This document shows, piece by piece, positions 51,510-59,637 of a DNA stretch of 64,000 nucleotides. Position 1 is the stretch's first letter. Each line of letters opens with the position of its first letter. A program made the position numbers and the translations under genes. This DNA is from Streptomyces sp. CA-210063 (GTDB lineage Bacteria > Actinomycetota > Actinomycetes > Streptomycetales > Streptomycetaceae). The stretch is from the NCBI RefSeq assembly GCF_024612015.1, contig NZ_CP102512.1, positions 9,672,001 to 9,736,000 of the forward strand. The letters are read 5' to 3'. The notes beneath the pieces are model-generated. The model was not told the origin of the DNA and made no database searches. It worked only from the letters and a program-made list of their open reading frames with translations.

Positions 51510-51920
51510 GGTTGACTCGCTTCCGTCGACGGCGGCTCGGCCCGCGTGACCGGGAGGGGGCGGCACGCGGCTGGGGCGCAGCGTAGTCCTCCCGCCGTGC
51601 GATGCATCCGTACGTGCAGGAGCCCTTTCGAGCCGTTTCATGCCGTGTCACGTCGGAGAACAGGACCGTTTCCGCACCTGCCCGGGTGAATCGGGTCATC
51701 CCTGAGTGGGCGAGTCCGGCGCGCGTTGACCCCGGCGGCTTCCTCGCGCACACGGCGACGCATGAACTGTGATTCACCCGACGTGTGACAGGAGATTCAT
51801 CGGTTAGGTAGAGGGAGTGGCGGGAGGATTTCCGGCGGAACGCTCTTGATCGGCCTTGCGAGAGGGAACCTCCCCTACATACGGTGTCCCTACGAAAGGT
51901 TCTCCCGTGGAGGATGGGTC
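51510..51920. other. Intergenic stretch between divergent GDPD and DUF6421 genes
   Basis: No gene is visible. It should hold promoters for both divergent genes. The right part is less GC-rich; TTGCGA and TACGGT with an 18-base spacer near 51857-51886 is a weak promoter candidate for DUF6421. Inverted GATTCACCCG-like strings near 51770 are seen but not interpretable. Confidence 0.4.
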
Positions 51921-53318
51921 ATGACGGAAATTCTTGTGCAGGTGGGTACGGAGGGCGGAGTTCCTCCGGTCGGTAGGGTGGTGGAGCACCCGGCCTGGCC
52001 CGTGCTCAAGGATGCCGTGGAGCGGATCCGGCCGTGGCAGTCGAAGGACGGCTCCATCGACTTCGACGCCGAGCACGCCCCCGATCCGTCGGACGCCGAG
52101 CTGGCCGTCCAGGACGTCATGGCGGCCGTCCAGACGCTCTCCCCGCTGCTGCCGCACGACGCCGCGTACCACGAGGCGCTCGTCAAGGACCTGCGCCGCT
52201 GGGCCGACGACGGCTTCAAGGTGCCCGACTTCCTCGACTCGCTGCTGGCCTTCCAGCCCGCCGCGGGCCGCGCGGACGGCCTCCAGCACCTGGTCGTCTT
52301 CCCGATGTACACGCAGAACGGAAACCCCGACCGCAACCTCGAAGCGGTCGTGCTGCGCATGGTCTGGCCCGACTGGCTGGCCGAGCTGGAGCGCACCCGC
52401 TACGACAACCCGCTGTTCTGCGGCATCACCTTCGAGGACTTCACCGCCGGCTACGACACCAACTCGGCCGTCCTCTTCCCGGAGACCATCGCCGTGCGCG
52501 AGGCCCCCTCCCGCTTCTCCTGGGGCGGCATCTTCTGCGACCGCGAGGCCGCCCGCTTCCGCCGCGTCACCGAGGCCGCCGTCGACATCCTCGGCCTCGA
52601 CCTGCCCGAGGACGTCGCCGCGATGATCCACGACCAGAAGCGCTGCGAGGAGGCCTTCGTCCTGTGGGACATGGTCCACGACCGCACCCACAGCCACGGC
52701 GACCTGCCCTTCGACCCCTTCATGATCAAACAGCGCCAGCCGTTCTGGATGTACGGCCTCGAAGAGCTGCGCTGCGACCTCACCGCCTTCAAGGAGGCCG
52801 TGAAACTGGAGGCCGACGGCGTCCCGCAAGCCCGTGACGTGCAGTACGCCGTGCTCTTCGACCGCATGTTCCGCTTCCCGGTCACCGGCGAGCGCGTCCG
52901 CAACTACGACGGCCTCGGCGGCCAGCTCCTCTTCGCCTACCTGCACAAGCACGATGTCGTCCGCTGGACCGACAACAAGCTGTTCATCGACTGGCAGCGC
53001 GCCCCGCGGGTCACCAACCAGCTCTGCGCCGACATCGAGAAGCTCTACCGCGACGGCATCGACCGCCCCAAACTCGTCCACTGGTTCGCCGGGTACGAGC
53101 TGGTCGCGACCTACCTCGCCCCGCACCCCGGCTCCCGCTGGGCCAAGGGCCCGGACGCGCTGGATCTGACGCAGCCGCCGCGCAAGCTCGTCGACGACGT
53201 GCTTCCGGACGAGTTTCCGCTCAGCATGTTCTATGAGGCGCTCGCCAAGAAGCTGAAGACCGTGATCGCCTCCACCAAGGGCATCACCGCGGCGAACGCC
53301 GAGCGGGCCGCCGCGTGA
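51921..53318 (+). CDS. DUF6421 family protein, possible metalloenzyme
   Basis: 465 residues from the ATG at 51921, seven bases after GGAGG. Soluble, no export signal. DUF6421 is a widespread Streptomyces family with no known role. Residues 253-260 are HDRTHSHG and residues 281-286 EELRCD. The HDxxH pair plus an acidic motif about 25 residues later is arranged like the zinc sites of gluzincin metallopeptidases (HExxH then E) and the EECRAE motif of M49 peptidases, though with Asp for Glu; this is my inference. First gene of a unit with an SDR and a threonine-aldolase-like gene, 38 and about 790 bases downstream. Confidence 0.8.
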   Translation: MTEILVQVGTEGGVPPVGRVVEHPAWPVLKDAVERIRPWQSKDGSIDFDAEHAPDPSDAELAVQDVMAAVQTLSPLLPHDAAYHEALVKDLRRWADDGFKVPDFLDSLLAFQPAAGRADGLQHLVVFPMYTQNGNPDRNLEAVVLRMVWPDWLAELERTRYDNPLFCGITFEDFTAGYDTNSAVLFPETIAVREAPSRFSWGGIFCDREAARFRRVTEAAVDILGLDLPEDVAAMIHDQKRCEEAFVLWDMVHDRTHSHGDLPFDPFMIKQRQPFWMYGLEELRCDLTAFKEAVKLEADGVPQARDVQYAVLFDRMFRFPVTGERVRNYDGLGGQLLFAYLHKHDVVRWTDNKLFIDWQRAPRVTNQLCADIEKLYRDGIDRPKLVHWFAGYELVATYLAPHPGSRWAKGPDALDLTQPPRKLVDDVLPDEFPLSMFYEALAKKLKTVIASTKGITAANAERAAA

Positions 53319-53356
53319 GCGCCCGAGTCGTACATGCTGCTCAGGAGGCGAAGACC

Positions 53357-54109
53357 ATGCAGAACGGCAACGGTGCACTGAGCGGCGCGGTGATCGCGGT
53401 GGCGGGCGCGGGCGGACCCGCGGGCCGGGCGACGCTGCTGCGGCTGGCCGACGCGGGGGCGATCGTCGTCGGCTCCGACAACGACCCCGAGCGGCTCTCC
53501 GAGGCCGTGGACGCGGCCCGCTACGCGCACGGCGGCGCCACCGTCGTGGGCGACACGGTCGACCTGCTGGACCTCCGGTCGACCCGCGACTGGGCCACCC
53601 GCGTCGAGAAGGACTTCGGCCGGGTCGACGGCCTCGTCCACCTCGTCGGCGGCTGGCGCGGCAGCGAGACCTTCACCAGGACCAGCCTCGACGACTGGGA
53701 CTTCCTGGAGATGCTGCTCATCCGCACCGTGCAGCACACCTCCCTCGCCTTCCACGAGGCCCTGCAGCGCAGCGAGCGCGGCCGGTACGTCCTGATCAGC
53801 GCGGCCGGCGCCAGCAAGCCCACCGCCGGCAACGCCGCCTACGCCGCCGCCAAGGCCGCCGCCGAGGCGTGGACGCTGGCCACGGCGGACTACTTCCGCA
53901 AGGCGGGCGGGCCGCAGGGGCCGACCTCCGCGGCTGCCATCCTGGTCGTGAAGGCGTTGGTGCACGACGCGATGCGCGCCGAGCGCCCCAACGCGAAGTT
54001 CGCGGGCTTCACCGACGTCAAGGAGCTGGCCGAGGCCATCGCCGGTGTCTGGGAGCAGCCCGCCGCCGAAGTGAACGGAAAACGTCTGTGGCTGACCGAC
54101 AAGCCGTGA
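53357..54109 (+). CDS. Short-chain dehydrogenase/reductase
   Basis: 250 residues from the ATG at 53357 after GGAGG. Rossmann nucleotide motif VAVAGAGGPAGRATLLRLAD, acidic GSDNDPERL, and catalytic region RYVLISAAGASKPTAGNAAY with YAAAK (Ser, Tyr, Lys); the strand-4 motif normally NNAG reads HLVGGWRG. An NAD(P)-dependent alcohol or carbonyl oxidoreductase of unknown substrate. Its stop overlaps the start of the threonine-aldolase-like gene by GTGA. Confidence 0.9.
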   Translation: MQNGNGALSGAVIAVAGAGGPAGRATLLRLADAGAIVVGSDNDPERLSEAVDAARYAHGGATVVGDTVDLLDLRSTRDWATRVEKDFGRVDGLVHLVGGWRGSETFTRTSLDDWDFLEMLLIRTVQHTSLAFHEALQRSERGRYVLISAAGASKPTAGNAAYAAAKAAAEAWTLATADYFRKAGGPQGPTSAAAILVVKALVHDAMRAERPNAKFAGFTDVKELAEAIAGVWEQPAAEVNGKRLWLTDKP

Positions 54110-55176
54110 ACCCTCCGAAGACCGACGCCCGACGCCATCACGACCCGGAGATCCGCGGCTTCGCCAGCGACAACTACGCGGGGGTCCACCCCGAGGTGCT
54201 CGCCGCCCTGGCCCTGGCCAACGGCGGGCACCAGGTCGCGTACGGCGAGGACGAGTACACCGAGAACCTCCAGCGGATCGTCCGCAGCCACTTCGGCGCC
54301 ACGGCCGAGGCGTTCCCCGTCTTCAACGGCACCGGCGCCAACGTCGTCGCCCTCCAGGCGGTCACCGACCGCTGGGGCGCGGTGATCTGCGCCGAGAGCG
54401 CGCACATCCACGTCGACGAGTGCGGGGCGCCCGAGCGGGTCGGCGGCCTGAAACTGCTCACCGTGCCCACGCCCGACGGCAAGCTCACCCCCGAGCTGAT
54501 CGACCGCCAGGCGTACGGCTGGGACGACGAGCACCGGGCGATGCCGCAGGTCGTCTCGATCACCCAGAGCACCGAACTCGGCACCCTCTACACGCCCGAG
54601 GAGATCCGAGCGATCTGCGACCACGCCCACGCGCACGGCATGAAGGTGCACCTGGACGGCTCCCGGATAGCCAACGCGGCCGCCGCGCTCGACGTCCCGA
54701 TGCGGACGTTCACCAACGCGGTCGGCGTGGACCTGCTCTCCCTGGGCGGCACCAAGAACGGCGCGATGTTCGGGGAGGCGGTCGTCGTCATCAACCAGGA
54801 CGCCGTCAGCCACCTGAAGCATCTGCGCAAGCTGTCCATGCAGCTCGCCTCCAAGATGCGCTTCGTGTCCGTGCAGTTGGAGGCCCTGCTGGCGAAGGAC
54901 CTCTGGCTGCGCAACGCCCGGCACGCCAACGAGATGGCCCAGCGGCTCGCCGAGGGCGTCCGCGCGGTCCACGGGGTGGAGATCCTTCACCCCGTGCAGT
55001 CCAACGCCGTCTTCGCCCGCCTCCCGCACGACGTGAGCGAACGCCTCCAGAAGCGCTACCGCTTCTACTTCTGGGACGAGGCCGCGGGCGACGTCCGCTG
55101 GATGTGCGCCTTCGACACGACCGAGGACGACGTGGACGGGTTCGTGGCGGCCCTCAAGGAGGAAATGGCGCGCTGA
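54106..55176 (+). CDS. Threonine aldolase-like PLP enzyme (beta-eliminating lyase family)
   Basis: 356 residues from the GTG at 54106 (overlapping the SDR stop); a GTG at 54088 is an alternative. Fold type I PLP enzyme: FASDNYAGVHPEVLAAL (start motif SDN), PVFNGTGANVVALQA, GMKVHLDGSRIANAA (Asp for the pyridine N) and LLSLGGTKNGAMFGEAVVVI with the Schiff-base Lys in GGTKNG. It probably cleaves threonine or another beta-hydroxy amino acid to glycine and an aldehyde. Being coupled to an SDR, the aldehyde or the beta-hydroxy acid may be the shared intermediate; this is inference. Confidence 0.9.
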   Translation: MNPPKTDARRHHDPEIRGFASDNYAGVHPEVLAALALANGGHQVAYGEDEYTENLQRIVRSHFGATAEAFPVFNGTGANVVALQAVTDRWGAVICAESAHIHVDECGAPERVGGLKLLTVPTPDGKLTPELIDRQAYGWDDEHRAMPQVVSITQSTELGTLYTPEEIRAICDHAHAHGMKVHLDGSRIANAAAALDVPMRTFTNAVGVDLLSLGGTKNGAMFGEAVVVINQDAVSHLKHLRKLSMQLASKMRFVSVQLEALLAKDLWLRNARHANEMAQRLAEGVRAVHGVEILHPVQSNAVFARLPHDVSERLQKRYRFYFWDEAAGDVRWMCAFDTTEDDVDGFVAALKEEMAR

Positions 55177-55196
55177 CTGGCTGCATACATATACGG

Positions 55197-55226
55197 TCAC
55201 CCGAAAAGTCATTGACTCTCGGGTGA
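55197..55226. promoter_or_regulatory. Inverted repeat overlapping the transglutaminase-like promoter
   Basis: TCACCCGA and TCGGGTGA, perfect 8-base arms, flank a 14-base spacer that contains the minus-35 TTGACT. It could be an operator or, with the T-run after it, the terminator of the preceding operon. Confidence 0.5.
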
Positions 55227-55241
55227 TCGTTTTCCTATGCT
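55212..55241 (+). promoter_or_regulatory. Consensus-like promoter giving a leaderless mRNA
   Basis: TTGACT, an 18-base spacer and TATGCT form a near-consensus HrdB promoter. Transcription should start seven to nine bases after the minus-10, which coincides with the ATG at 55250. No ribosome site is present. Confidence 0.75.
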
Positions 55242-55249
55242 CTACGGGC

Positions 55250-55843
55250 ATGGAGCTGATCCAGCAAACCCCTGACCTGTCCGCGTATCTGGCGGCCGAC
55301 GAGGTCATCAACCATGGCCACCCCCAAGTGCGGGAGGTGGCCGCCCATCTCGCCAAGGGTGCAACCGACTCGTATGACTATGCGCGAGCGGCGTACGAGT
55401 TCGTGCGCGACACCATTCCCCACTCGGCGGACTCGGGCGATCCGCGCGTCACCTGGCGCGCCTCCGACGTCCTGGAACAGGGCACAGGCATCTGCTATGC
55501 CAAGGCCCATGCCCTGGCCGCGCTGTTGCGTGCCGAGGACATCCCGACGGCGCTCTGCTACCAGCGGCTGGCGCACGACGACGGCGACGGACACGCCGTG
55601 CACGGCCTGGTCGCGGTGCGCTTCAACGGGGACTGGCACCGCCAGGACCCGCGCGGCAACAAGCCCGGCGTGAACGCCCAGTTCTCCCTGACCGGGGAGC
55701 GGCTGGCCTGGGTGCCCGACCCCCGCGTCGACGAGCTGGACTATCCGACTCTGTACGCCGAACCGCACCCGGCCGTGCTCGGCGCCCTCCAGGCCGCCCC
55801 GGACCGGCCGTACCTCTGGAAGACGCTCCCCGTGGCGCTCTAG
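55250..55843 (+). CDS. Transglutaminase-like cysteine protease-fold protein
   Basis: 197 residues. The catalytic triad of the transglutaminase-like superfamily is seen as Cys in GTGICYAKAHALAALLRAED, His in DGHAVHGLVAVRF and Asp in WHRQDPRGNK. YDYARAAYEFVRDTIPHSAD before it is the usual helical lead-in. Bacterial members are amidases or peptidases more often than cross-linkers. Cytosolic. It is preceded by a strong promoter with the minus-10 eight bases before the ATG, so it is probably translated from a leaderless mRNA, separate from the operon upstream. Confidence 0.88.
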   Translation: MELIQQTPDLSAYLAADEVINHGHPQVREVAAHLAKGATDSYDYARAAYEFVRDTIPHSADSGDPRVTWRASDVLEQGTGICYAKAHALAALLRAEDIPTALCYQRLAHDDGDGHAVHGLVAVRFNGDWHRQDPRGNKPGVNAQFSLTGERLAWVPDPRVDELDYPTLYAEPHPAVLGALQAAPDRPYLWKTLPVAL

Positions 55844-55850
55844 GGGCGGA

Positions 55851-56579
55851 TCAGCGAGCCTCGGCCTCGCGGACCTGCTCCGGGGTCGGGGCCGTGCCGC
55901 CGAGGTGGGCGGGCATCCACCAGGTGTCGTCCGGGCCCTTGGGGCGGACGGGGTAGGCGCGCTGCGCGGCCTCCAGCAACTCCTGGACACGCTCGCGCAG
56001 TTGACGGGTGATGGCGCCCGCGTACTTGTCCTTGGAAGCCTCTATCGCCTCGCCGACCCGGATGGTGATCGGGATGTGGCTGCGCTTGAAGTTGCGCGGG
56101 TGGCCCTTGGTCCACAGCCGCTGCGTGCCCCACACGGCCATCGGGATCAGCGGGACGCCCGCCTCCTGGGCCAGCCGGGCGGCGCCCGACTTGAAGGTCT
56201 TCAGGGTGAACGACTGCGAGATCGTGGCCTCGGGGAAGACTCCGATGATCTCGCCGGAGCGCAGTGAGTCCAACGCGTGCGCGTAGGCCGCCTCGCCCTG
56301 CTTGCGGTCCACCGGGATGTGCCGCATGTTCCGCATCAGCGGACCGGAGATCTTGTGCCGGAACACCGACTCCTTGGCCATGAAGCGCACCAGCCGCTTC
56401 TGCGGCAGCGCCGCCAGGCCGTCGAAGATGAAGTCCAGATAGCTGATGTGATTGCTCACCAGTACGGCGCCGCCCGAGCGCGGGATGTTCTCCGACCCCT
56501 TGCAGTCGATCTTCAGGTCCCACGCCTTGAACAGCGTGCGGGCGAGACCGACTGCGGGAGGGTAGACGAGCTCTGCCAT
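55851..56579 (-). CDS. plsC: 1-acyl-sn-glycerol-3-phosphate acyltransferase
   Basis: 242 residues from the ATG at 56579. PlsC motifs: I, SNHISYLDFIFDGLA (NHxxxxD); II/III, GEIIGVFPEATISQ (FPEGxxS form); IV, GVPLIPMAVWGTQRLW. It acylates lysophosphatidate at the sn-2 position in phospholipid synthesis at the membrane inner face. A 14-base palindrome 60 bases upstream may be a fatty-acid-responsive operator. Confidence 0.92.
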   Translation of the reverse strand: MAELVYPPAVGLARTLFKAWDLKIDCKGSENIPRSGGAVLVSNHISYLDFIFDGLAALPQKRLVRFMAKESVFRHKISGPLMRNMRHIPVDRKQGEAAYAHALDSLRSGEIIGVFPEATISQSFTLKTFKSGAARLAQEAGVPLIPMAVWGTQRLWTKGHPRNFKRSHIPITIRVGEAIEASKDKYAGAITRQLRERVQELLEAAQRAYPVRPKGPDDTWWMPAHLGGTAPTPEQVREAEAR

Positions 56580-56639
56580 GGGCGGAGTGGACCCTTCTCT
56601 CTGCCTGGGAAGGAGGCTCCCGGCGGGAAAGTTACGCAG

Positions 56640-56653
56640 CCGTAGGTTTACGG
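56640..56653. promoter_or_regulatory. Palindrome upstream of plsC
   Basis: CCGTAGGTTTACGG, arms CCGTA and TACGG, near the expected plsC promoter, 60 bases upstream of its start. TACGG-type dyads are seen before lipid genes controlled by TetR-family regulators in actinobacteria; the regulator is unknown. Confidence 0.4.
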
Positions 56654-56765
56654 CATCCCGCAGATCGTGCCCCAAGAACGCATGAGTAGCCAGTCCCTAC
56701 GCAGGGCGCGGGCGAGATTCTCGTCACGTCGGTCATGTGTTCCACGGCTGGACTTCACCCCGCCT

Positions 56766-57182
56766 TTACTCCGCTCGTACGGTCACCCGACGGACGAGCA
56801 GGTACATCTCACACCCCAGGCAGTACCCGAACGCCGCGTTGAGGAAGGCCGCTGCGAGCGCCGCGCCGGTCGCCGCCAGGCCCAGCCACTCGGGCCCCAC
56901 CGCGAAACCGACCAGGCCCACCGCCGCGAAGACCAGCCCGACGCCCTGCGCGAAGCGCGGCGGCTCCGGCGCCTCGAACTCCGTCGGCGGACCGAGCCGC
57001 GGCCGCAGCAGCGTGCGGAAGACCCAGCCGTACGGCGAACGCCCCACTCCACCCGCCGCGCCCAGCGCGAACGCGAACGTCTGCCAGGCCAGCAGCCAGG
57101 CGCTGCCGGTGATCAGCGCGACCGCCAGTACGACGGTCGTCACGACCGCCCCGAAGCGCGGTCCCCTCACATCAATGTCCAT
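56766..57182 (-). CDS. DUF4395 membrane protein
   Basis: 138 residues, four hydrophobic helices, a short RLGPPTEFEAPEPPRFAQ loop in the middle and the C-terminal FGYCLGCEMYLLVRR with a CxxC pair. DUF4395 proteins commonly lie beside thioredoxin-family genes and are thought to work with them, perhaps as membrane redox partners. The thioredoxin gene here is divergent, 75 bases away, as in many actinobacteria. Confidence 0.88.
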   Translation of the reverse strand: MDIDVRGPRFGAVVTTVVLAVALITGSAWLLAWQTFAFALGAAGGVGRSPYGWVFRTLLRPRLGPPTEFEAPEPPRFAQGVGLVFAAVGLVGFAVGPEWLGLAATGAALAAAFLNAAFGYCLGCEMYLLVRRVTVRAE

Positions 57183-57257
57183 GCGTCAAGCATTCCGCAG
57201 GCCAACCCCGGTGGGGAACCGGGAATCTTTGCGGTCTCGTGAACGCTGAAGCACGCT

Positions 57258-57671
57258 GTGACCGGACTTGTGGTGTGTGGGCTGGTGCTCGCGGCGGCGA
57301 GCGCCTACGGAGTGCTGCATCAGCGGCGGAGCGGGAGAGTAAGGGTGCGCGGGCGGGACGGCGACAAGCGGATCGGCGCGGCTGAGTTGGGGGAGGGGCT
57401 CGGCGAACGGGCCACGCTCGTCCAGTTCTCCAGCGCCTTCTGCTCCCCCTGCCGGGCGACCCGCAGGGTGCTCGCCGAAGTGGCCGGGATGGTCCCCGGC
57501 GTCGCCCACGTCGAGATCGACGCCGAGGATCACCTCGATCTCGTACGACGCCTCGACATCCTCAAGACGCCGACCGTGCTCGTGCTCGACGCGGACGGCC
57601 GGATCGTGCGCCGGGCCACCGGGCAGCCGCGCAAGGCGGATGTGATCGCCGCGCTCGGCGAGGCCGTGTGA
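57258..57671 (+). CDS. Membrane-anchored thioredoxin-family protein
   Basis: 137 residues, GTG start. An N-terminal helix (TGLVVCGLVLAAASAYGVLH) anchors it, followed by a basic stretch and a thioredoxin fold with the CxxC active site in QFSSAFCSPCRATRRVLAEV, plus AHVEIDAEDHLDLVRRL and the cis-Pro in ILKTPTVLVLDADG. CSPC in place of CGPC changes the redox properties. The orientation puts the active site on either side depending on topology; the positive residues after the helix suggest a cytosolic domain. Partner of the divergent DUF4395 gene. Confidence 0.9.
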   Translation: MTGLVVCGLVLAAASAYGVLHQRRSGRVRVRGRDGDKRIGAAELGEGLGERATLVQFSSAFCSPCRATRRVLAEVAGMVPGVAHVEIDAEDHLDLVRRLDILKTPTVLVLDADGRIVRRATGQPRKADVIAALGEAV

Positions 57672-57786
57672 AGCAGCGGTGGCACGCGGCGGAGCCGAAG
57701 GGCAGTGCACGGGGCGACTTGTGACGTGTCTTCCGGATTCCGGGACGCACTTGACTGTACGCCTCACCTATCGTCAACCTGACCGT

Positions 57787-57876
57787 ATGCCCCGAGAACT
57801 CCTTCTCTTCGAGCGTGTCGCCATGTCTAGGGCGTTCCTGGTCCGCACGGCGAGTTCGCGCTGTCCGGGATCCTGA
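57787..57876 (+). CDS. Possible small leader peptide gene before the flavin reductase
   Basis: 29 codons: MPRELLLFERVAMSRAFLVR then TASSRCPGS; an internal ATG at 57823 would give 17. It ends 44 bases before the flavin reductase ATG on the same strand. Short peptides ending near a single Cys precede several sulfur or flavin genes in Streptomyces, where they may act in attenuation. I cannot confirm translation here and codon bias is not informative at this length. Confidence 0.3.
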   Translation: MPRELLLFERVAMSRAFLVRTASSRCPGS

Positions 57877-57920
57877 GCAGCCACGGACCAGCCCCTCGAC
57901 TCCAGCAGAAGGACAACTCC

Positions 57921-58430
57921 ATGACGGCCACCCCCGGCCTCGGTTCGCCCCAGCTCGCCTCCCCCGATCTCCTGCGCTCCGTCTTCCGGCGTCACGCCGC
58001 CGGCGTCGCCGTGATCACCGCGCAGGACGGCGCCGGCCCGGTCGGCTTCACCGCCACCTCGCTCACCTCTGTCTCCGCCGAGCCCCCGCTGCTCTCGTTC
58101 GGCATCGGCACCGGCGCCTCCAGCTGGCCGGTGATCTCCGAGGCGGAGCACGTGGGCGTGCACATACTCGGGGAGCATCAGCGGGACCTGGCCGCGACCT
58201 TCGCCCGCAGTGGCGCCGACCGGTTCGGGGCGCCCACCGGATGGCGTAGCGGCCCGGAGGGAGTTCCCGTCCTCGACGACGTGCTCGCCTGGCTGGTCTG
58301 CCGGGTGGTGGCACGCGTTCCGGCGGGCGAACACCGGATCGTCCTCGCCGAGGTGGTCATGGGTGACCCGTCGGGCGCCGGCCGGCCGCTGCTGTACCAC
58401 CAGGGCGCCTTCAACGGTCTGCGAGACTGA
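57921..58430 (+). CDS. Flavin reductase family protein (HpaC-like)
   Basis: 169 residues, ATG after AGAAGGAC. The FMN-binding split barrel is shown by SVFRRHAAGVAVITAQDGAG, GPVGFTATSLTSVSAEPPLL and VGVHILGEHQRDLAATFA. It reduces FMN or FAD with NAD(P)H for a partner monooxygenase; no partner gene is adjacent. A possible 29-codon leader ORF precedes it. Confidence 0.9.
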   Translation: MTATPGLGSPQLASPDLLRSVFRRHAAGVAVITAQDGAGPVGFTATSLTSVSAEPPLLSFGIGTGASSWPVISEAEHVGVHILGEHQRDLAATFARSGADRFGAPTGWRSGPEGVPVLDDVLAWLVCRVVARVPAGEHRIVLAEVVMGDPSGAGRPLLYHQGAFNGLRD

Positions 58431-58633
58431 TTCCCGCACGATTACGCAGGGTTGCCTACCTCACAGTTCAAAGCGCTTGCTCAGCGGGAACGGAATGCGG
58501 GAACGTAGGCGTCGTACTGGCGAGTAATATTTCGACGGAGCGCAGGTCGCCCCGCTCGGGATCGGCCGCTTCAGGCGCCTATGCTGCCTGCAAGAAGGCA
58601 GCCCGGAAAAGACGATGCAGTAGGAGAGCCGGC

Positions 58634-59419
58634 GTGAGCTTGAGGATCGTTGTCACTGTGAAGTACGTGCCCGACGCCACTGGCGACCGGCACTTCGCCG
58701 ATGACCTGACCGTCGACCGTGACGATGTGGACGGTCTGCTCTCCGAGCTGGACGAGTACGCGGTGGAGCAGGCGCTGCAGATCGCCGACGAGGCCGACGA
58801 CGCCGAGATCACCGTGCTGACCGTGGGTCCGGAGGACGCCAAGGACGCGCTGCGCAAGGCGCTGTCGATGGGTGCGGACAAGGCGATCCACGTCGAGGAC
58901 GACGACCTGCACGGCACCGACGCCATCGGCACCTCGCTGGTGCTGGCGAAGGCGATCGAGAAGGCCGGATACGACCTGGTGATCTCCGGCATGGCGTCCA
59001 CCGACGGCACGATGGGTGTCGTCCCGGCGCTGGTCGCCGAGCGTCTGGGTGTCCCGCAGGTGACCCTGCTGTCCGAGGTCTCCGTCGAGGACGGTGTGGT
59101 CAAGGGCCGCCGTGACGGCGATGCCGCCTCCGAGCAGCTTCAGGCCTCGCTTCCGGCGGTGGTCTCCGTCACCGACCAGTCGGGTGAGGCGCGTTACCCG
59201 TCCTTCAAGGGCATCATGGCGGCGAAGAAGAAGCCGGTTCAGTCCTGGGACCTGTCCGACCTCGACATCGAGGCCGAGGAAGTCGGTCTGGAGGGCGCCT
59301 TCACGGTCGTCGACTCCGCGACCGAGCGCCCGGCGCGTACCGCCGGCACGATCGTCAAGGACGAGGGCGAGGGCGGCAAGCAGCTCGCTGAGTTCCTCGC
59401 GGGCCAGAAGTTCATCTAG
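58634..59419 (+). CDS. etfB: Electron transfer flavoprotein subunit beta
   Basis: 261 residues, GTG start behind AGGAGAGCC. ETF-beta signature and AMP-binding region: VTVKYVPDATGDRHFADDLT, ALRKALSMGADKAIHVEDDD, DLVISGMASTDGTMGVVPAL and RYPSFKGIMAAKKKPVQSWD. With EtfA it carries electrons from acyl-CoA dehydrogenases to the quinone pool via ETF dehydrogenase. A TAATAT minus-10-like string lies at 58525-58530. A 218-base gap separates it from etfA, longer than usual. Confidence 0.96.
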   Translation: MSLRIVVTVKYVPDATGDRHFADDLTVDRDDVDGLLSELDEYAVEQALQIADEADDAEITVLTVGPEDAKDALRKALSMGADKAIHVEDDDLHGTDAIGTSLVLAKAIEKAGYDLVISGMASTDGTMGVVPALVAERLGVPQVTLLSEVSVEDGVVKGRRDGDAASEQLQASLPAVVSVTDQSGEARYPSFKGIMAAKKKPVQSWDLSDLDIEAEEVGLEGAFTVVDSATERPARTAGTIVKDEGEGGKQLAEFLAGQKFI

Positions 59420-59637
59420 GGGTCGGTGGCGCGGGCCGGTTGCAACACGACCCGCGCCCCGGTGGATTGCTCATCGCAGGAGAGCATTCCCGTGACTCCG
59501 CCCGAAGGGGCTTCTCGCTCGACCGAGACGGCCTCACGACGGACAAGCCCTGCCCGATGCCGAACGGCACGCGCCGAGCGTAGCAGTCAACATGTCTTCC
59601 CCCGGCCGAAGTTCGGGGTTCTCGCCCAGGAGTAGTA

